A stretch of DNA of 58,813 bases, taken from positions 1 to 58,813 of the forward strand of contig SKJC01000010.1 in assembly GCA_007116155.1 (NCBI GenBank), given 5' to 3'. The DNA comes from Candidatus Babeliaceae bacterium. Lineage in GTDB: Bacteria > Babelota > Babeliae > Babelales > Babelaceae. The notes beneath the pieces are model-generated. The model worked only from the letters and a program-made list of their open reading frames with translations, did no database searches and had not been told where the DNA came from. Shown here piece after piece: positions 1 through 8,449 of this stretch. Numbering within the stretch: position 1 is the first letter of the stretch; the number at the start of each line of letters is the position of its first letter. A program made the translations under genes and the position numbers.

Positions 1-37
1 ATATTTCCAGTCTGTCAACATTTACTGCGGTTGTTTC

Positions 38-772
38 TTATTTCTTGCCAAAAAACCAACGCTTCTTCTTTAACGGCGCCGTTATTGGCTTTATCAAAAA
101 ATATTTCCTATAGAGCCAATATAAACTTCCAAATAATAACGCAGTTGCGGCAAGGCTACGGTAAGAAAACCAAGAAGTCGGAGTCGGCTGTGGTTTCGGT
201 AACATTAGATCAAATTCTGGATATGTTTGATCAAAATTTAAGGACTGCTTCACAGCAGAATTCAAAGTGTTAGAACGTTTTTGTAAAAATGTTTCCTCCC
301 CTTTCTTCTGAGATGCTTCCTCCTGCCTTCGTATTTCCTCCTGCATGGATGAGAAATTAATATTAGACTCGATCTTATTAGGAGCAGCTGGAGAAAAGAA
401 CCACGCTTTCAATTTACTGAAAAGTGAGGGCTGGAAAAGCTTACGGTCTAGGATTAATCCAACCTCTTTGGATTCTGGAGACCTCTTCTTAAAAGTCACG
501 GTTACTTTTTCAGATCTTTCTTTTGCGCTAACAGAAAAAACATATTCCAACCCCAAAACATTAATCTCCTCGTTGAAAGAACTGTCTTTGTTGGCAAGAA
601 AAAAAATATTCGGCTCCAAAACATACAAGATATCTTTCTCTTCAATAGTTCCTGGCGGAAAACTTGGAAATTTCTCCTGCAGCCGCTCTTTCACCGTCGC
701 AGCTCCCGAACTTATCGCACAAAACATTGCCAACCAAACAACGGCGAATAAAGGATTTTTACAAATTTTCAT
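38..772 (-). CDS. Secreted, C-terminally membrane-anchored protein of unknown function
   Basis: A 244-residue protein that I do not recognise. Residues 1-24 form a typical Sec signal peptide (Lys near the start, a hydrophobic core, then SSGA). A second hydrophobic segment lies at about 206-224 and is followed by a very basic tail ending KKKRWFFGKK. This suggests a bulk domain exported and held by a C-terminal membrane anchor. The middle (about 130-175) is rich in Gln, Glu, Lys and Ser and probably extended or coiled. A purine-rich GGGGGG stretch lies just before the ATG. It is divergent from the symporter at 957. The opposite-strand reading frame that overlaps it (345-956) is only an upstream extension of that symporter frame and looks like a shadow. 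Confidence 0.7.
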   Translation of the reverse strand: MKICKNPLFAVVWLAMFCAISSGAATVKERLQEKFPSFPPGTIEEKDILYVLEPNIFFLANKDSSFNEEINVLGLEYVFSVSAKERSEKVTVTFKKRSPESKEVGLILDRKLFQPSLFSKLKAWFFSPAAPNKIESNINFSSMQEEIRRQEEASQKKGEETFLQKRSNTLNSAVKQSLNFDQTYPEFDLMLPKPQPTPTSWFSYRSLAATALLFGSLYWLYRKYFLIKPITAPLKKKRWFFGKK

Positions 773-956
773 GAACGCCCCCCTTTTTAATTTATGTTAT
801 ACATTACCATTTATAGTGTGTCGCAGTACTTCAATTTGTCAATCTTTTCCATGGGATCATTGTGCACACAATTCTTTCCCTTTAAAGCAAAAAGATCACC
901 TGATACACTATCTACATAGAAAATCATTTTTATGTATCACAAAAAAAAGGTCTTTC

Positions 957-2321
957 ATGGAACTAGCTATCTTCTCACTCCTTGCACTCGTCATGGGAGC
1001 GTTTTATCTGTATATCGGGTATTCTTCATCCAGAAAAAACCAGACTCTTACTGATTTTTTCCTTGCTGGAAAAGATGTTGGAATTTTTGCGCTCAGCATG
1101 TCGCTCATCGCGACACAGCTTGGAGGAGGAGCAATTTTAGGAACTTCTCAAGAAGCCTATACCAATGGGTTTTCTGCATTTGCGTATATTTTTGGCATTT
1201 GTCTCGGATTTATCTTATTGGCCGCTGGATTTGCCAAAAAAATTCGTGCACAACGGGTAGCAACCATCGCGCAAATTTTTGAAAAACGGTACCAATCCCC
1301 CCTACTTACCAAAGCAGCATCCCTTGCTTCAGTCGCTTCATTGGGTGGAGTTTTAATCGCCCAGATGGTCGGCAGCCGATCACTCCTAATTGCTCTGCAC
1401 GTTTACTCGCCAACACTATTTTCTATCCTCTGGGCTATTGTAATTATTTATACCATGATGGGAGGCCTTAAAGCCGTAATCGAAAATAATACCTTTCAAC
1501 TTATCTTTATTATCTTAGTCTTTGTTAGCTTATTTTTTGTCGACCTCTTCTGGTATCCCCAAGCAACCCCGATGATAGATGGTTTTTCCAAGGGCACTGA
1601 CCTTTGTGGGAATAGTATTATACGCTTTTTCACTATCGCCCTAACACCCGCCCTCTACAGTCTTTTTGAACAAGATATTGCACAAACAATCATTGCTGCA
1701 AAAAATCAACGCACCGTATTCTGGGGAACTATTGGCGCTGCAATCGGCATGATTTCTTTTGCATATATCCCGTTTTATTTTGGCATACAAGCTGCCCAAC
1801 TCCCAGAAGTAATTGCACACATACATAATGGTGCCCAACCACTCATGGCCCTCATAACAAACAAATATGGTTCACTCGTACAACTTCTGGTCACCTATGG
1901 CATTTTGGCGGCAATTTTATCGACAGCAAACTCACTCTTATGTGCCATAAGCAGCCACATTACCCTCGACTTTCATCTATCTAAAGAAAAAAATTCTCTC
2001 TGGATGCCTAAATTAGTTACACTTCTTGTCGGATTCACCGCATTTATACTAGCGCTTTCAAGTGCAAGCATTATTGATATATTAGTCCTTAGTTACCTTA
2101 TTCCCATTGCAACCATCTTTATCCCTATTATCGCAGCATATTTTTTTACAACGGTATCAAGGACCGGGGCCTATATAACTTTTATAACAGGCTCCCTGGG
2201 CTATATTGCCACTCTCACAGGTATTCTTCCAAGTTGGGGAATCTGGGCCACTATTGCTTTAAATACACTTGTATACTCAACATGTTGGCTTAGCGCAAAA
2301 AAGAAACTCTCAGCTAATTGA
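957..2321 (+). CDS. Sodium:solute symporter family (SSS) transporter
   Basis: A 454-residue polytopic membrane protein of the SSS/SLC5 family, which couples uptake of a small solute to Na+. The N-terminus has the family layout: a first membrane helix, then YSSSRKNQTLTDFFLAGKD, then the unwound helix region ATQLGGGAILGTSQEA followed by an aromatic-rich second helix. About 12-13 hydrophobic segments follow. The substrate cannot be read from sequence. The open frame extends upstream to 345, but I chose the ATG at 957. It has an AGG six bases upstream, begins directly with the first helix, and the extension lies antisense to another gene and looks non-coding. The gene ends with tandem stops TGA TAA. 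In a scavenging host-associated bacterium it is probably one of several uptake systems. Confidence 0.88.
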   Translation: MELAIFSLLALVMGAFYLYIGYSSSRKNQTLTDFFLAGKDVGIFALSMSLIATQLGGGAILGTSQEAYTNGFSAFAYIFGICLGFILLAAGFAKKIRAQRVATIAQIFEKRYQSPLLTKAASLASVASLGGVLIAQMVGSRSLLIALHVYSPTLFSILWAIVIIYTMMGGLKAVIENNTFQLIFIILVFVSLFFVDLFWYPQATPMIDGFSKGTDLCGNSIIRFFTIALTPALYSLFEQDIAQTIIAAKNQRTVFWGTIGAAIGMISFAYIPFYFGIQAAQLPEVIAHIHNGAQPLMALITNKYGSLVQLLVTYGILAAILSTANSLLCAISSHITLDFHLSKEKNSLWMPKLVTLLVGFTAFILALSSASIIDILVLSYLIPIATIFIPIIAAYFFTTVSRTGAYITFITGSLGYIATLTGILPSWGIWATIALNTLVYSTCWLSAKKKLSAN

Positions 2322-2394
2322 TAAATATAAAATACAAGCTATCTTTTCATATATACCTAACCTATAAGTTATGACGTAAATAAAAAAGGAACAT

Positions 2395-2802
2395 ATGAAA
2401 AGAATTTATCTCTTACTTCTCATCCTATGACCAATCGGCTTGCATGCCACCTTAGATAACAACCTTATCCATGCTGTTCACATAACCCAAAAAACAATAA
2501 TTTCAAAAAAACTACAAAATAAAATCTGTAAAATCATGCAACAAAAAGAAAATGTTCACACAATTTTTAGAAACAACATCCCGCCAGCAGCAATCAAGGC
2601 GCATGTGCAACCCACATGCAAATTCTTTTTTATGCCAGATACAAAACTCTTTTTTAATAAAAAAAATCAGATAATTGGCTTTGTTTTATGTGATGAATCA
2701 TCTTACCCAAAGCATTTGACTGTATCTCTTTTAGCTATTGATGAACAATTTCATCGAAAAGGATGCGGATCTACATTAATAAAAAAGTATGAAAGACAAT
2801 AA
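2395..2802 (+). pseudogene. Broken secreted GNAT acetyltransferase
   Basis: Remnant of a GNAT-family N-acetyltransferase of the kind found intact just downstream. An ATG at 2395, preceded by AAAAAAGGA, opens a good signal peptide (MKRIYLLLLIL), which is interrupted by an in-frame TGA at 2428-2430. After it the frame continues as PIGLHATLDNN, a natural end for a signal peptide. The open part (from a TTG at 2440) reaches the acetyl-CoA-binding motif A (FHRKGCGSTLIKK), then stops. The whole C-terminal half of the fold, including the FYxxxGF-type motif B, is missing. TGA is an ordinary stop elsewhere in this window, so recoding is unlikely. Two independent lesions make a pseudogene the best reading. 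A remnant peptide from the internal TTG cannot be excluded. Confidence 0.75.
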
Positions 2803-2804
2803 TT

Positions 2805-3392
2805 ATGAAGCATCCAAAAGCTCTATTAAAGATGTGTATTCTTTCTGCTCTCACATATTTTTTGTGCACACAAAGCACACCACCGCCAATCCACATTATT
2901 ACATTCACTGTAAGTGAACATGTTGACCAGGATGCTCGAATAGCGCCTTTTCTACCTCAAATAGATACACTTTTTATCGAAAGCGCAAAAGAATTATTTA
3001 ATACAAACGATACAGCACTTGTTCGGGATACAATAGATAAAGCACATACTTATATATTTACTCCAAAAAAACATATATCTATTCTTTTTGAACGCTGCAA
3101 AGTAAAAGGTTTTTTGCTTTATGATGAAGTTACTCACAAAACAACAATAAAACCCTGCTTTTCTATTAACTATTTTGCCATAAAAAAATCTGATCAACGC
3201 AAAGGCTTTGGACAAAAATTATTACACTATCTTGCAAACCGAAAACCTTATGATTTACGGCTTAGTGTATACAAAGAAAATTTTGCAGCGCGAGAATTTT
3301 ATCAAAAACAAGGATTTTCCATTGATAGCGAAAACCAATTTGAACCTGCATCACCGCTGCTACACTTAATAAAAAAAAGAGTCTCATGTTAA
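2805..3392 (+). CDS. Secreted GNAT-family N-acetyltransferase
   Basis: A 195-residue protein with an N-terminal hydrophobic export signal (about 1-24; the FLC at 20-22 could be a weak lipobox) followed by a GNAT domain. Motif A is visible as FAIKKSDQRKGFGQKLL (the Q/R-x-x-G-x-G acetyl-CoA pyrophosphate loop) and motif B as REFYQKQGF. The family transfers acetyl from acetyl-CoA to an amine; the substrate here is unknown. Acetyl-CoA is not expected in the periplasm, so an export signal suggests the enzyme works in another cytosol, i.e. a host's (inference). It begins two bases after the broken GNAT copy and ends inside a strong terminator hairpin whose loop contains its stop codon. Paralogues lie at 37647 and 38520. 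Confidence 0.82.
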   Translation: MKHPKALLKMCILSALTYFLCTQSTPPPIHIITFTVSEHVDQDARIAPFLPQIDTLFIESAKELFNTNDTALVRDTIDKAHTYIFTPKKHISILFERCKVKGFLLYDEVTHKTTIKPCFSINYFAIKKSDQRKGFGQKLLHYLANRKPYDLRLSVYKENFAAREFYQKQGFSIDSENQFEPASPLLHLIKKRVSC

Positions 3393-3411
3393 TCATGAGA
3401 CTCTTTTTTTT
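3376..3411 (+). terminator. Bidirectional rho-independent terminator
   Basis: A perfect 13-bp stem (3376-3388 with 3394-3406), a 5-nt loop, and a T run to 3411. An A run at 3371-3378 gives a U tract on the other strand. It sits between the convergent GNAT gene and the Lys-rich secreted protein gene, so it probably ends both. The GNAT stop codon (3390-3392) is in the loop. Confidence 0.9.
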
Positions 3412-3457
3412 ATTCTATTGGAAAATAAAAGATTAATCTGTAAAAAAATGCCACAGC

Positions 3458-4213
3458 TTAAAATATATTATCCACATCCATATCAACTAAAAAATTATCC
3501 TCGCTAGACTCTGAAATTTTTTCTTCTAACTGCTTGCCCTTAGAACTTTTTGCTATAGAAGGACTATCCATGCCATCTTTTTTCCCCTCTAAACCAACAG
3601 CAGAAAAAGTTTCACCCGCTAATTCTTTTGTATTAGAAGCAACATCAGAAGCCACATCTTTTACACCACTAACCAAATCACTAACTTCTCTATTTGCTTT
3701 ATCCGCAACCTCTAAAGACTTAATTTTAGTAAAATTAGCCACCAATAGAGCATTCGCAGCAGAATACGGCGCTAATTTAAACGACTTAGTCAAACCTTTA
3801 GCATTTTTATGTGCTTCGATAGTCGCTACAACTTTTTCAAGCTGTTTCTTGTAAGCTTCAAATGTTTTTGGATGCTTCGCAACAAACTCTTCACGAAGGG
3901 AATCAAGATTAACCAAATTACGTATAAATGCCGGATAATTTTTTGCATACAAATTCTTCCATTCAGCATATTTTTTTGTATACCACGACATAAACCCATT
4001 ATCTACGCGCTGCTCAACCTTCTTTTCCTCGCGTGATTCTACTTTTTTAGCTTCATCGTGTTTACTATTCTTATCCTTATGCTGTTCAGCTATCTTCGCT
4101 TCTTCTTTCTGCTCAACCTTTTTTACATTCGAAACCGTTTTCTTTTTTGCAAAAACAGCCGCTGGACTAAGTAAAACCATTGAACTAAGCATATGAATCA
4201 TTAACTTTTTCAT
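3458..4213 (-). CDS. Secreted lysine-rich protein of unknown function
   Basis: A 251-residue protein, not recognised. The start at 4213 is chosen because GGAG lies five bases upstream and a clean signal peptide follows (about 1-22, ending SPAAVFA). An earlier in-frame start at 4237 adds eight residues before it. Residues about 23-70 are an alternating Lys/Glu stretch with high coiled-coil or disordered potential (KVEQKEEAKIAEQHKDK). The rest is helical-looking, with an aromatic patch (MSWYTKKYAEWKNLYAKNYP) near residue 75-95. No cysteine or catalytic motif is evident. It faces the GNAT gene across a shared terminator. Location is periplasmic or exported; function unknown. Confidence 0.72.
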   Translation of the reverse strand: MKKLMIHMLSSMVLLSPAAVFAKKKTVSNVKKVEQKEEAKIAEQHKDKNSKHDEAKKVESREEKKVEQRVDNGFMSWYTKKYAEWKNLYAKNYPAFIRNLVNLDSLREEFVAKHPKTFEAYKKQLEKVVATIEAHKNAKGLTKSFKLAPYSAANALLVANFTKIKSLEVADKANREVSDLVSGVKDVASDVASNTKELAGETFSAVGLEGKKDGMDSPSIAKSSKGKQLEEKISESSEDNFLVDMDVDNIF

Positions 4214-4355
4214 AATTACTCCTTTTCTAGTTCTCAATACAACAATCTACCATGCTAAGACTACCAAAAAACATTTCTAATTGTAAATAGTTGCAGCAAA
4301 AATATACGTACGTAACCAAATCCACGCACGTATACAACAAGAAAAACTAAATTAC

Positions 4356-5621
4356 TTAGATAAATAGACCCGCTATACAGGCAATAAGAATGTTTACTAA
4401 CACCCCCCCAAAGACTGCGCGCAACCCAAATGAACTCAACAATCCTCGTTTTTCTGGAGCTAAAGAGCCAATCCCGCCAATTTGAATACCAATACTAGAA
4501 AGATTTGCAAAACCAGCCAAGGCATACGTTAATAAGGCAACAGTCCGCTCCGAAAGATCAAGCTTTAACATGCTGGTATAAGCGATCATTTCGTTTACTG
4601 CCGTACGAACTCCCAGCAATTCAGCTCCCTGAGTCAATTCATTTCCCGTTAACCCCAACAACCAGCTAAATGGCGTAAATAACAATCCACTAATATATTC
4701 CAAAGACCAGGAATGCAACTGCCAGGAACCACCCATAAAAGAAATAAGCCGTTGTAATTCAAAGCTCATCCAAGCCAAACCCGTATTCAACAACCCAATT
4801 AATGCTACAAACGATATTAATATAGCACCAATGTTCAATGCTAACTGCAAGCCATCAACAGTCCCTAAAGAAATCGCCTCAAGCAAATTACTTGATTGTG
4901 ATTGCATATGCACCGTTGCACCCGCCGCTGTTTCTGCGCGCTCTGTTTCTGGTAACATAATTTTGGAAATAATAATTGAAGCAGGAATTGCCATTACACT
5001 AGCCGCTAAAAGATGTTGTATTGGAATGCCTAGGTGTGCATACACGGCGATAATGGAACCACTTAATGTCCCCATACCGCTAATCATGACCAACAAAAGT
5101 TCCGACTGTGTTAATGAAGCCAGATAATTACGTATTAATAACGGCGCCTCCGTCTGCCCTAATATACCATTCCCAACCGCACACAATGTTTCAGCGCCTG
5201 AAGTACCAAGCACCGGACCAAGAACGCGAGCAAAGACCCAAACAAGCCCCTGAATAATACGTAGATGAAAAAGAACAGCCATCAAAGCGCCAAAAAAAAC
5301 AATTACCGGTAAAACTCTTATCGCAAAAACAAAGCCCCAATATCCTTCAGCAACACCTAACGAACCAAACATAAATGCTATACCCGCATCTGCTGCTGAA
5401 TAAAGATGATCAACTAACGCAGCAATACCCCTTGTTATCCAATCACCAAACCGCGTCATAAGTAAAAACCATGCACTAAAAAACAAAAGCCCAAAACCAA
5501 CAACAACCGGTTTTAGCCGCACTGCCGAACGCCGAAGCGAAAATAGATAGGCAACACCTACAACAAAAACTATGCCCAAAAGATTGAGATAGCGCCCATA
5601 CTCAAGAAAATACGAAAACAT
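4356..5621 (-). CDS. Concentrative nucleoside transporter (CNT/NupC family)
   Basis: A 421-residue integral membrane protein of the CNT family, which imports nucleosides with H+ or Na+. The diagnostic nucleoside-binding motifs are both visible: GQTEAPLLIRNY at about residue 155-166 and a second one, RTAVNEMIAYTSM, at about 339-351. Length, gate-like helices and the C-terminal GFANLSSIGIQIGGIG segment match bacterial members such as E. coli NupC. A host-dependent bacterium could use it to take nucleosides from the host. It stands alone; a short inverted repeat (5648-5653 with 5658-5663) lies upstream and might be an operator, but the evidence is thin. Confidence 0.92.
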   Translation of the reverse strand: MFSYFLEYGRYLNLLGIVFVVGVAYLFSLRRSAVRLKPVVVGFGLLFFSAWFLLMTRFGDWITRGIAALVDHLYSAADAGIAFMFGSLGVAEGYWGFVFAIRVLPVIVFFGALMAVLFHLRIIQGLVWVFARVLGPVLGTSGAETLCAVGNGILGQTEAPLLIRNYLASLTQSELLLVMISGMGTLSGSIIAVYAHLGIPIQHLLAASVMAIPASIIISKIMLPETERAETAAGATVHMQSQSSNLLEAISLGTVDGLQLALNIGAILISFVALIGLLNTGLAWMSFELQRLISFMGGSWQLHSWSLEYISGLLFTPFSWLLGLTGNELTQGAELLGVRTAVNEMIAYTSMLKLDLSERTVALLTYALAGFANLSSIGIQIGGIGSLAPEKRGLLSSFGLRAVFGGVLVNILIACIAGLFI

Positions 5622-5750
5622 TATGTAACTCCAGCATATAATAGATGTACCTACTACTAGGTAGAATGAAGAGCTATCTATACCTCGTCAAGCAAATTAC
5701 CATCTTTTTCTATGGAAAACTTTATCTAAAATTTACCTGCATACGAGCAA

Positions 5751-5788
5751 TAAAAAAGTGGCAAGAATAAAATTAATATTCTTGCCAC
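5751..5788 (-). terminator. Terminator of the rpmE-prfA operon
   Basis: A 12-bp stem (5758-5769 with 5777-5788) directly followed, on the minus strand, by a run of six T (complement of A 5752-5757). It lies about 30 bases beyond the prfA stop codon. Confidence 0.88.
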
Positions 5789-5817
5789 AACAATAACAGT
5801 TTTTACTCAACACGAAT

Positions 5818-6891
5818 CTAAACGAAAGAAACCCGCCGACGCTCTTTCTGATCTAATTGACGCAATGCATCAACAATCTCATCAAGCTCGCCTTCCATGA
5901 CAATGTCTAACTTACCTAGCGTAAGACCAACCTGATGATCGGTAACCCGATTTTGTGGATAATTATACGTTCGGACCTTTTCAGCACGCTCCCCGGTTCC
6001 CACCATTTCGCGACGTTGCGAAGATTGCTCCTGTGCACTTTTTTCTCGCTGACTACTTAAGAGCTTAGACTGCAGCATCTTCATAGCTTTAGCTTTATTC
6101 TTATGCTGAGAACGCTCTTCTTGACATGCAACAACAACCCCGGAAGGGATATGCGTAATACGGACAGCAGATTCTGTTTTATTCACATGCTGACCGCCAG
6201 CCCCACTTGCACGATAAACATCAATACGCAAATCACCCGGATCTACAGCAAATTCAACCTCTTCTGCCTCGGGCAATACCGCAACCGTTACCGTCGAAGT
6301 ATGAACTCGTCCTGCAGTTTCCGTCTTTGGAACTCGCTGAACACGGTGAACACCGGCCTCACGCTTTAAGTGTCCAAAAACGTTTTTACCTTCAATATGC
6401 AAAATAATCTCGCGAAAACCACCAATCTCCGTAGGACTTTCACTCGCAACCGAAACACGCCAGTTTTTTTTCACCGCGTACATGGAATAGAGACGAGCAA
6501 GATCAGCCACAAACAGCGCCGCTTCCTGACCACCTGCCCCTGCACGAATTTCAACGAAAACAGAGCGCTCATCACGCTCATCCGGCGGATACAATTTATC
6601 ATGCAACGCCCCATCAAGCGTCGCATATTGCTCTTCTAATAAAGCAATTTCTTCATCACAAAGTTCTCGAAAATCAACATCATCAGCGATCTTACACTGA
6701 TCTTCAAGGGCATCCCGCTCTTTACGATTAGCAACAAGAGCATCATAAGCGGAAACCAACCCTGCTAACTGAGATTCTTCCCGTTGCAACTTCGCACGAA
6801 GATCAAATGGTAGTGACGATTGTATAAGCTGAGTGCGCAACTCTTCGAGTCGCGCACGTAACTGAACCCAAGGAATATCTGGGTAAATCAT
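5818..6891 (-). CDS. prfA: Peptide chain release factor 1
   Basis: RF1 (357 residues), which recognises UAA and UAG in the ribosomal A site and triggers peptide release. The catalytic GGQ lies in ASGAGGQHVNKTESAVRI at about residue 230, where its glutamine is normally methylated by PrmC. The codon-recognition PxT motif is present as PKT in RVPKTETAGRVHTS, which marks RF1 rather than RF2. The start codon shares one base with the rpmE stop (TAATG), so the two genes are probably translationally coupled. prmC, often the next gene, is not here. UGA stops are used in this window, so an RF2 must exist elsewhere. Confidence 0.97.
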   Translation of the reverse strand: MIYPDIPWVQLRARLEELRTQLIQSSLPFDLRAKLQREESQLAGLVSAYDALVANRKERDALEDQCKIADDVDFRELCDEEIALLEEQYATLDGALHDKLYPPDERDERSVFVEIRAGAGGQEAALFVADLARLYSMYAVKKNWRVSVASESPTEIGGFREIILHIEGKNVFGHLKREAGVHRVQRVPKTETAGRVHTSTVTVAVLPEAEEVEFAVDPGDLRIDVYRASGAGGQHVNKTESAVRITHIPSGVVVACQEERSQHKNKAKAMKMLQSKLLSSQREKSAQEQSSQRREMVGTGERAEKVRTYNYPQNRVTDHQVGLTLGKLDIVMEGELDEIVDALRQLDQKERRRVSFV

Positions 6892-7094
6892 TAGTTTTTA
6901 TTATATTTTTTATTGAAACGTTCAATTCGGCCTGCGGTGTCAACAAATTTCTGCTTACCGGTAAATATCGGGTGACAGTTAGAGCAGAGCGCAACGCGAA
7001 TTTGTGGCTGCGTAGAAACTGTTGTAAAAGAATGGTCACAACCAGTACAAACCGCTTCTATTTCAAATACTTCTGGGTGTTTATTTTTTTTCAT
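6891..7094 (-). CDS. rpmE: 50S ribosomal protein L31 (zinc-binding type)
   Basis: A 67-residue L31 of the zinc-containing type: it starts MKKNKHPE, as L31 usually does, and has two CxxC pairs (CTGC and CSNC, the latter in ALCSNCHPIFTGKQKFVDTAGR). It is a large-subunit protein near the central protuberance. The start at 7094 matches the family N-terminus and has AGGA about nine bases upstream. The in-frame start at 7118 would add eight unlikely residues. It is followed by prfA with a one-base overlap, a common pairing in bacteria. Confidence 0.95.
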   Translation of the reverse strand: MKKNKHPEVFEIEAVCTGCDHSFTTVSTQPQIRVALCSNCHPIFTGKQKFVDTAGRIERFNKKYNKN

Positions 7095-7285
7095 ACAAGA
7101 ACATCCTTTAAAAAACATGCGGATTTCTATCCCGCACCATACATACCGTAAAGTATCGCCAAAAAGCTCTCAATTGTAAAGTCATAGCTCAAACCAAAAA
7201 ACAAAACCTGCTCTCCAAAAAACTCTTAATTACGCTATGCTCAAACCACCGAAACTTCATGAACCAGACAAGGCGGAGAAAAAAT

Positions 7286-8449
7286 ATGTACCGAAAAAAA
7301 AACTTTCTTTCAAAGACAACGTTATTAATTGGTATTATACTTGGCGCCGGTCTACTTTTTGGTCTACAACGCTGGTCAACCCAACTCTTTTCACTCTTCT
7401 CCACCCCCGTACTCTATGTACATACTGCAGCTACCAAATCAATTAATTCAATACGCGACGCACGCAAAGAATATAAAACATTAAAAGCAGAATTTGGCTC
7501 ACTAAAAGTTGCCTACGAAAAAGCACAAGAAGAATTAGTAGAACAAGCAGCCCTTATTCAAACTTGCAAAGCAACCGCCGAGTTATCCGCCTTTTCTGAG
7601 CGATATAAATTACAACATGCGCAAATAGCACAAGTATTACTCAAACACCTCACCCCCGAACAACACTTTTTTTTAGTTAATGCCGGCAGGAACAGAGGCA
7701 TACAAACCAATATGATCGCACTCTATCACCAACAAATTGTGGGCAAAGTTGTTGAAGTCTATCCATTTTACTCAAAAATACTTTTACTTACTGATCCAAA
7801 AAGCCGAATTGCCGCTGAATGTACAAAAACAGGAACACGCGGAATTGCCGAAGGCACAGGATCAGAAAAAACACTACAACTCTCCTTTGCTGCTCATTTT
7901 TCTGATTTACAAGATGATGAATTAGTTATTTCTCTCGGAACCGGTCTTATATTTCCTCGCGGATTCGGGCTAGGAAAACTTATTAAAAAACAACAAAATG
8001 GAATCTTTCACAACGCCGAAATTACACCAATATTCCCAGTTGAAGAAATTGATTACTGTACCCTAATAGACAGGATACACCTAGAGTCATCGGCAAAAGA
8101 CAGCACTATAACGACGACGCCAAATACGAATACAAAAACTCAAAATCCTGCTCCTTTAAAAACCTCTGAAAAAGCTCACCTGGCAATTCCATGCCCCCCA
8201 GCACCTGTTGCTCAACCCACGAACAAAACGGCGGGAAAAAAGCCTGATCGCCCAACCAACAGTTTGCCACAGCTTCAGGCCACTCATATTGACCCGATTG
8301 CACCAACTGAAAACCTGCAGCAAAGCCATTGCGAAAAAGAACTAGCGACCTATACAAATGCCGAATCGTCCCAGATGTCTCCTCATGAGACGCAAGACTC
8401 GCCAAATACCACAAAGCAGGCTGGTTATGAAAAGGAACTCGTTGATTAA
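7286..8449 (+). CDS. mreC: Rod shape-determining protein MreC with an unusual C-terminal extension
   Basis: MreC-like protein (387 residues from the ATG at 7286, which has GGCGGAG seven bases upstream; an in-frame ATG at 7259 lacks one). Family layout: a short cytoplasmic N-terminus, one membrane helix at about 12-30, a coiled coil at about 55-105, then the paired beta domains with NAGRNRGI, VGKVVEVYPFYSKILLLTDPKS and a final PVEEIDYCTLIDR. MreC scaffolds the elongasome that guides cell-wall growth. The family fold ends at about residue 275. The remaining ~110 residues are Thr/Pro/Lys/Gln-rich and lie antisense to a convincing gene ending at 8106, so they look like read-through into opposite-strand sequence. 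mreB and mreD are not adjacent. Confidence 0.82.
   Translation: MYRKKNFLSKTTLLIGIILGAGLLFGLQRWSTQLFSLFSTPVLYVHTAATKSINSIRDARKEYKTLKAEFGSLKVAYEKAQEELVEQAALIQTCKATAELSAFSERYKLQHAQIAQVLLKHLTPEQHFFLVNAGRNRGIQTNMIALYHQQIVGKVVEVYPFYSKILLLTDPKSRIAAECTKTGTRGIAEGTGSEKTLQLSFAAHFSDLQDDELVISLGTGLIFPRGFGLGKLIKKQQNGIFHNAEITPIFPVEEIDYCTLIDRIHLESSAKDSTITTTPNTNTKTQNPAPLKTSEKAHLAIPCPPAPVAQPTNKTAGKKPDRPTNSLPQLQATHIDPIAPTENLQQSHCEKELATYTNAESSQMSPHETQDSPNTTKQAGYEKELVD

Noticed and set aside
345-956. A 204-codon N-terminal extension of the sodium symporter
   Set aside because: It lies antisense to the secreted-protein gene at 38-772, has no transporter features, and the ATG at 957 has a ribosome-binding site and starts at the first membrane helix.
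2428-2430. TGA read as tryptophan (alternative genetic code), since the signal peptide continues in frame after it
   Set aside because: TGA ends other clear genes here (the symporter at 2321, pyrG at 11161, the barrel gene at 35197), and the same gene is also truncated at its 3' end. A pseudogene explains both.
5648-5663. TACCTA/TAGGTA inverted repeat before the nucleoside transporter as an operator
   Set aside because: Six-base arms are expected by chance in this length of intergenic DNA, so it is not listed as a feature.
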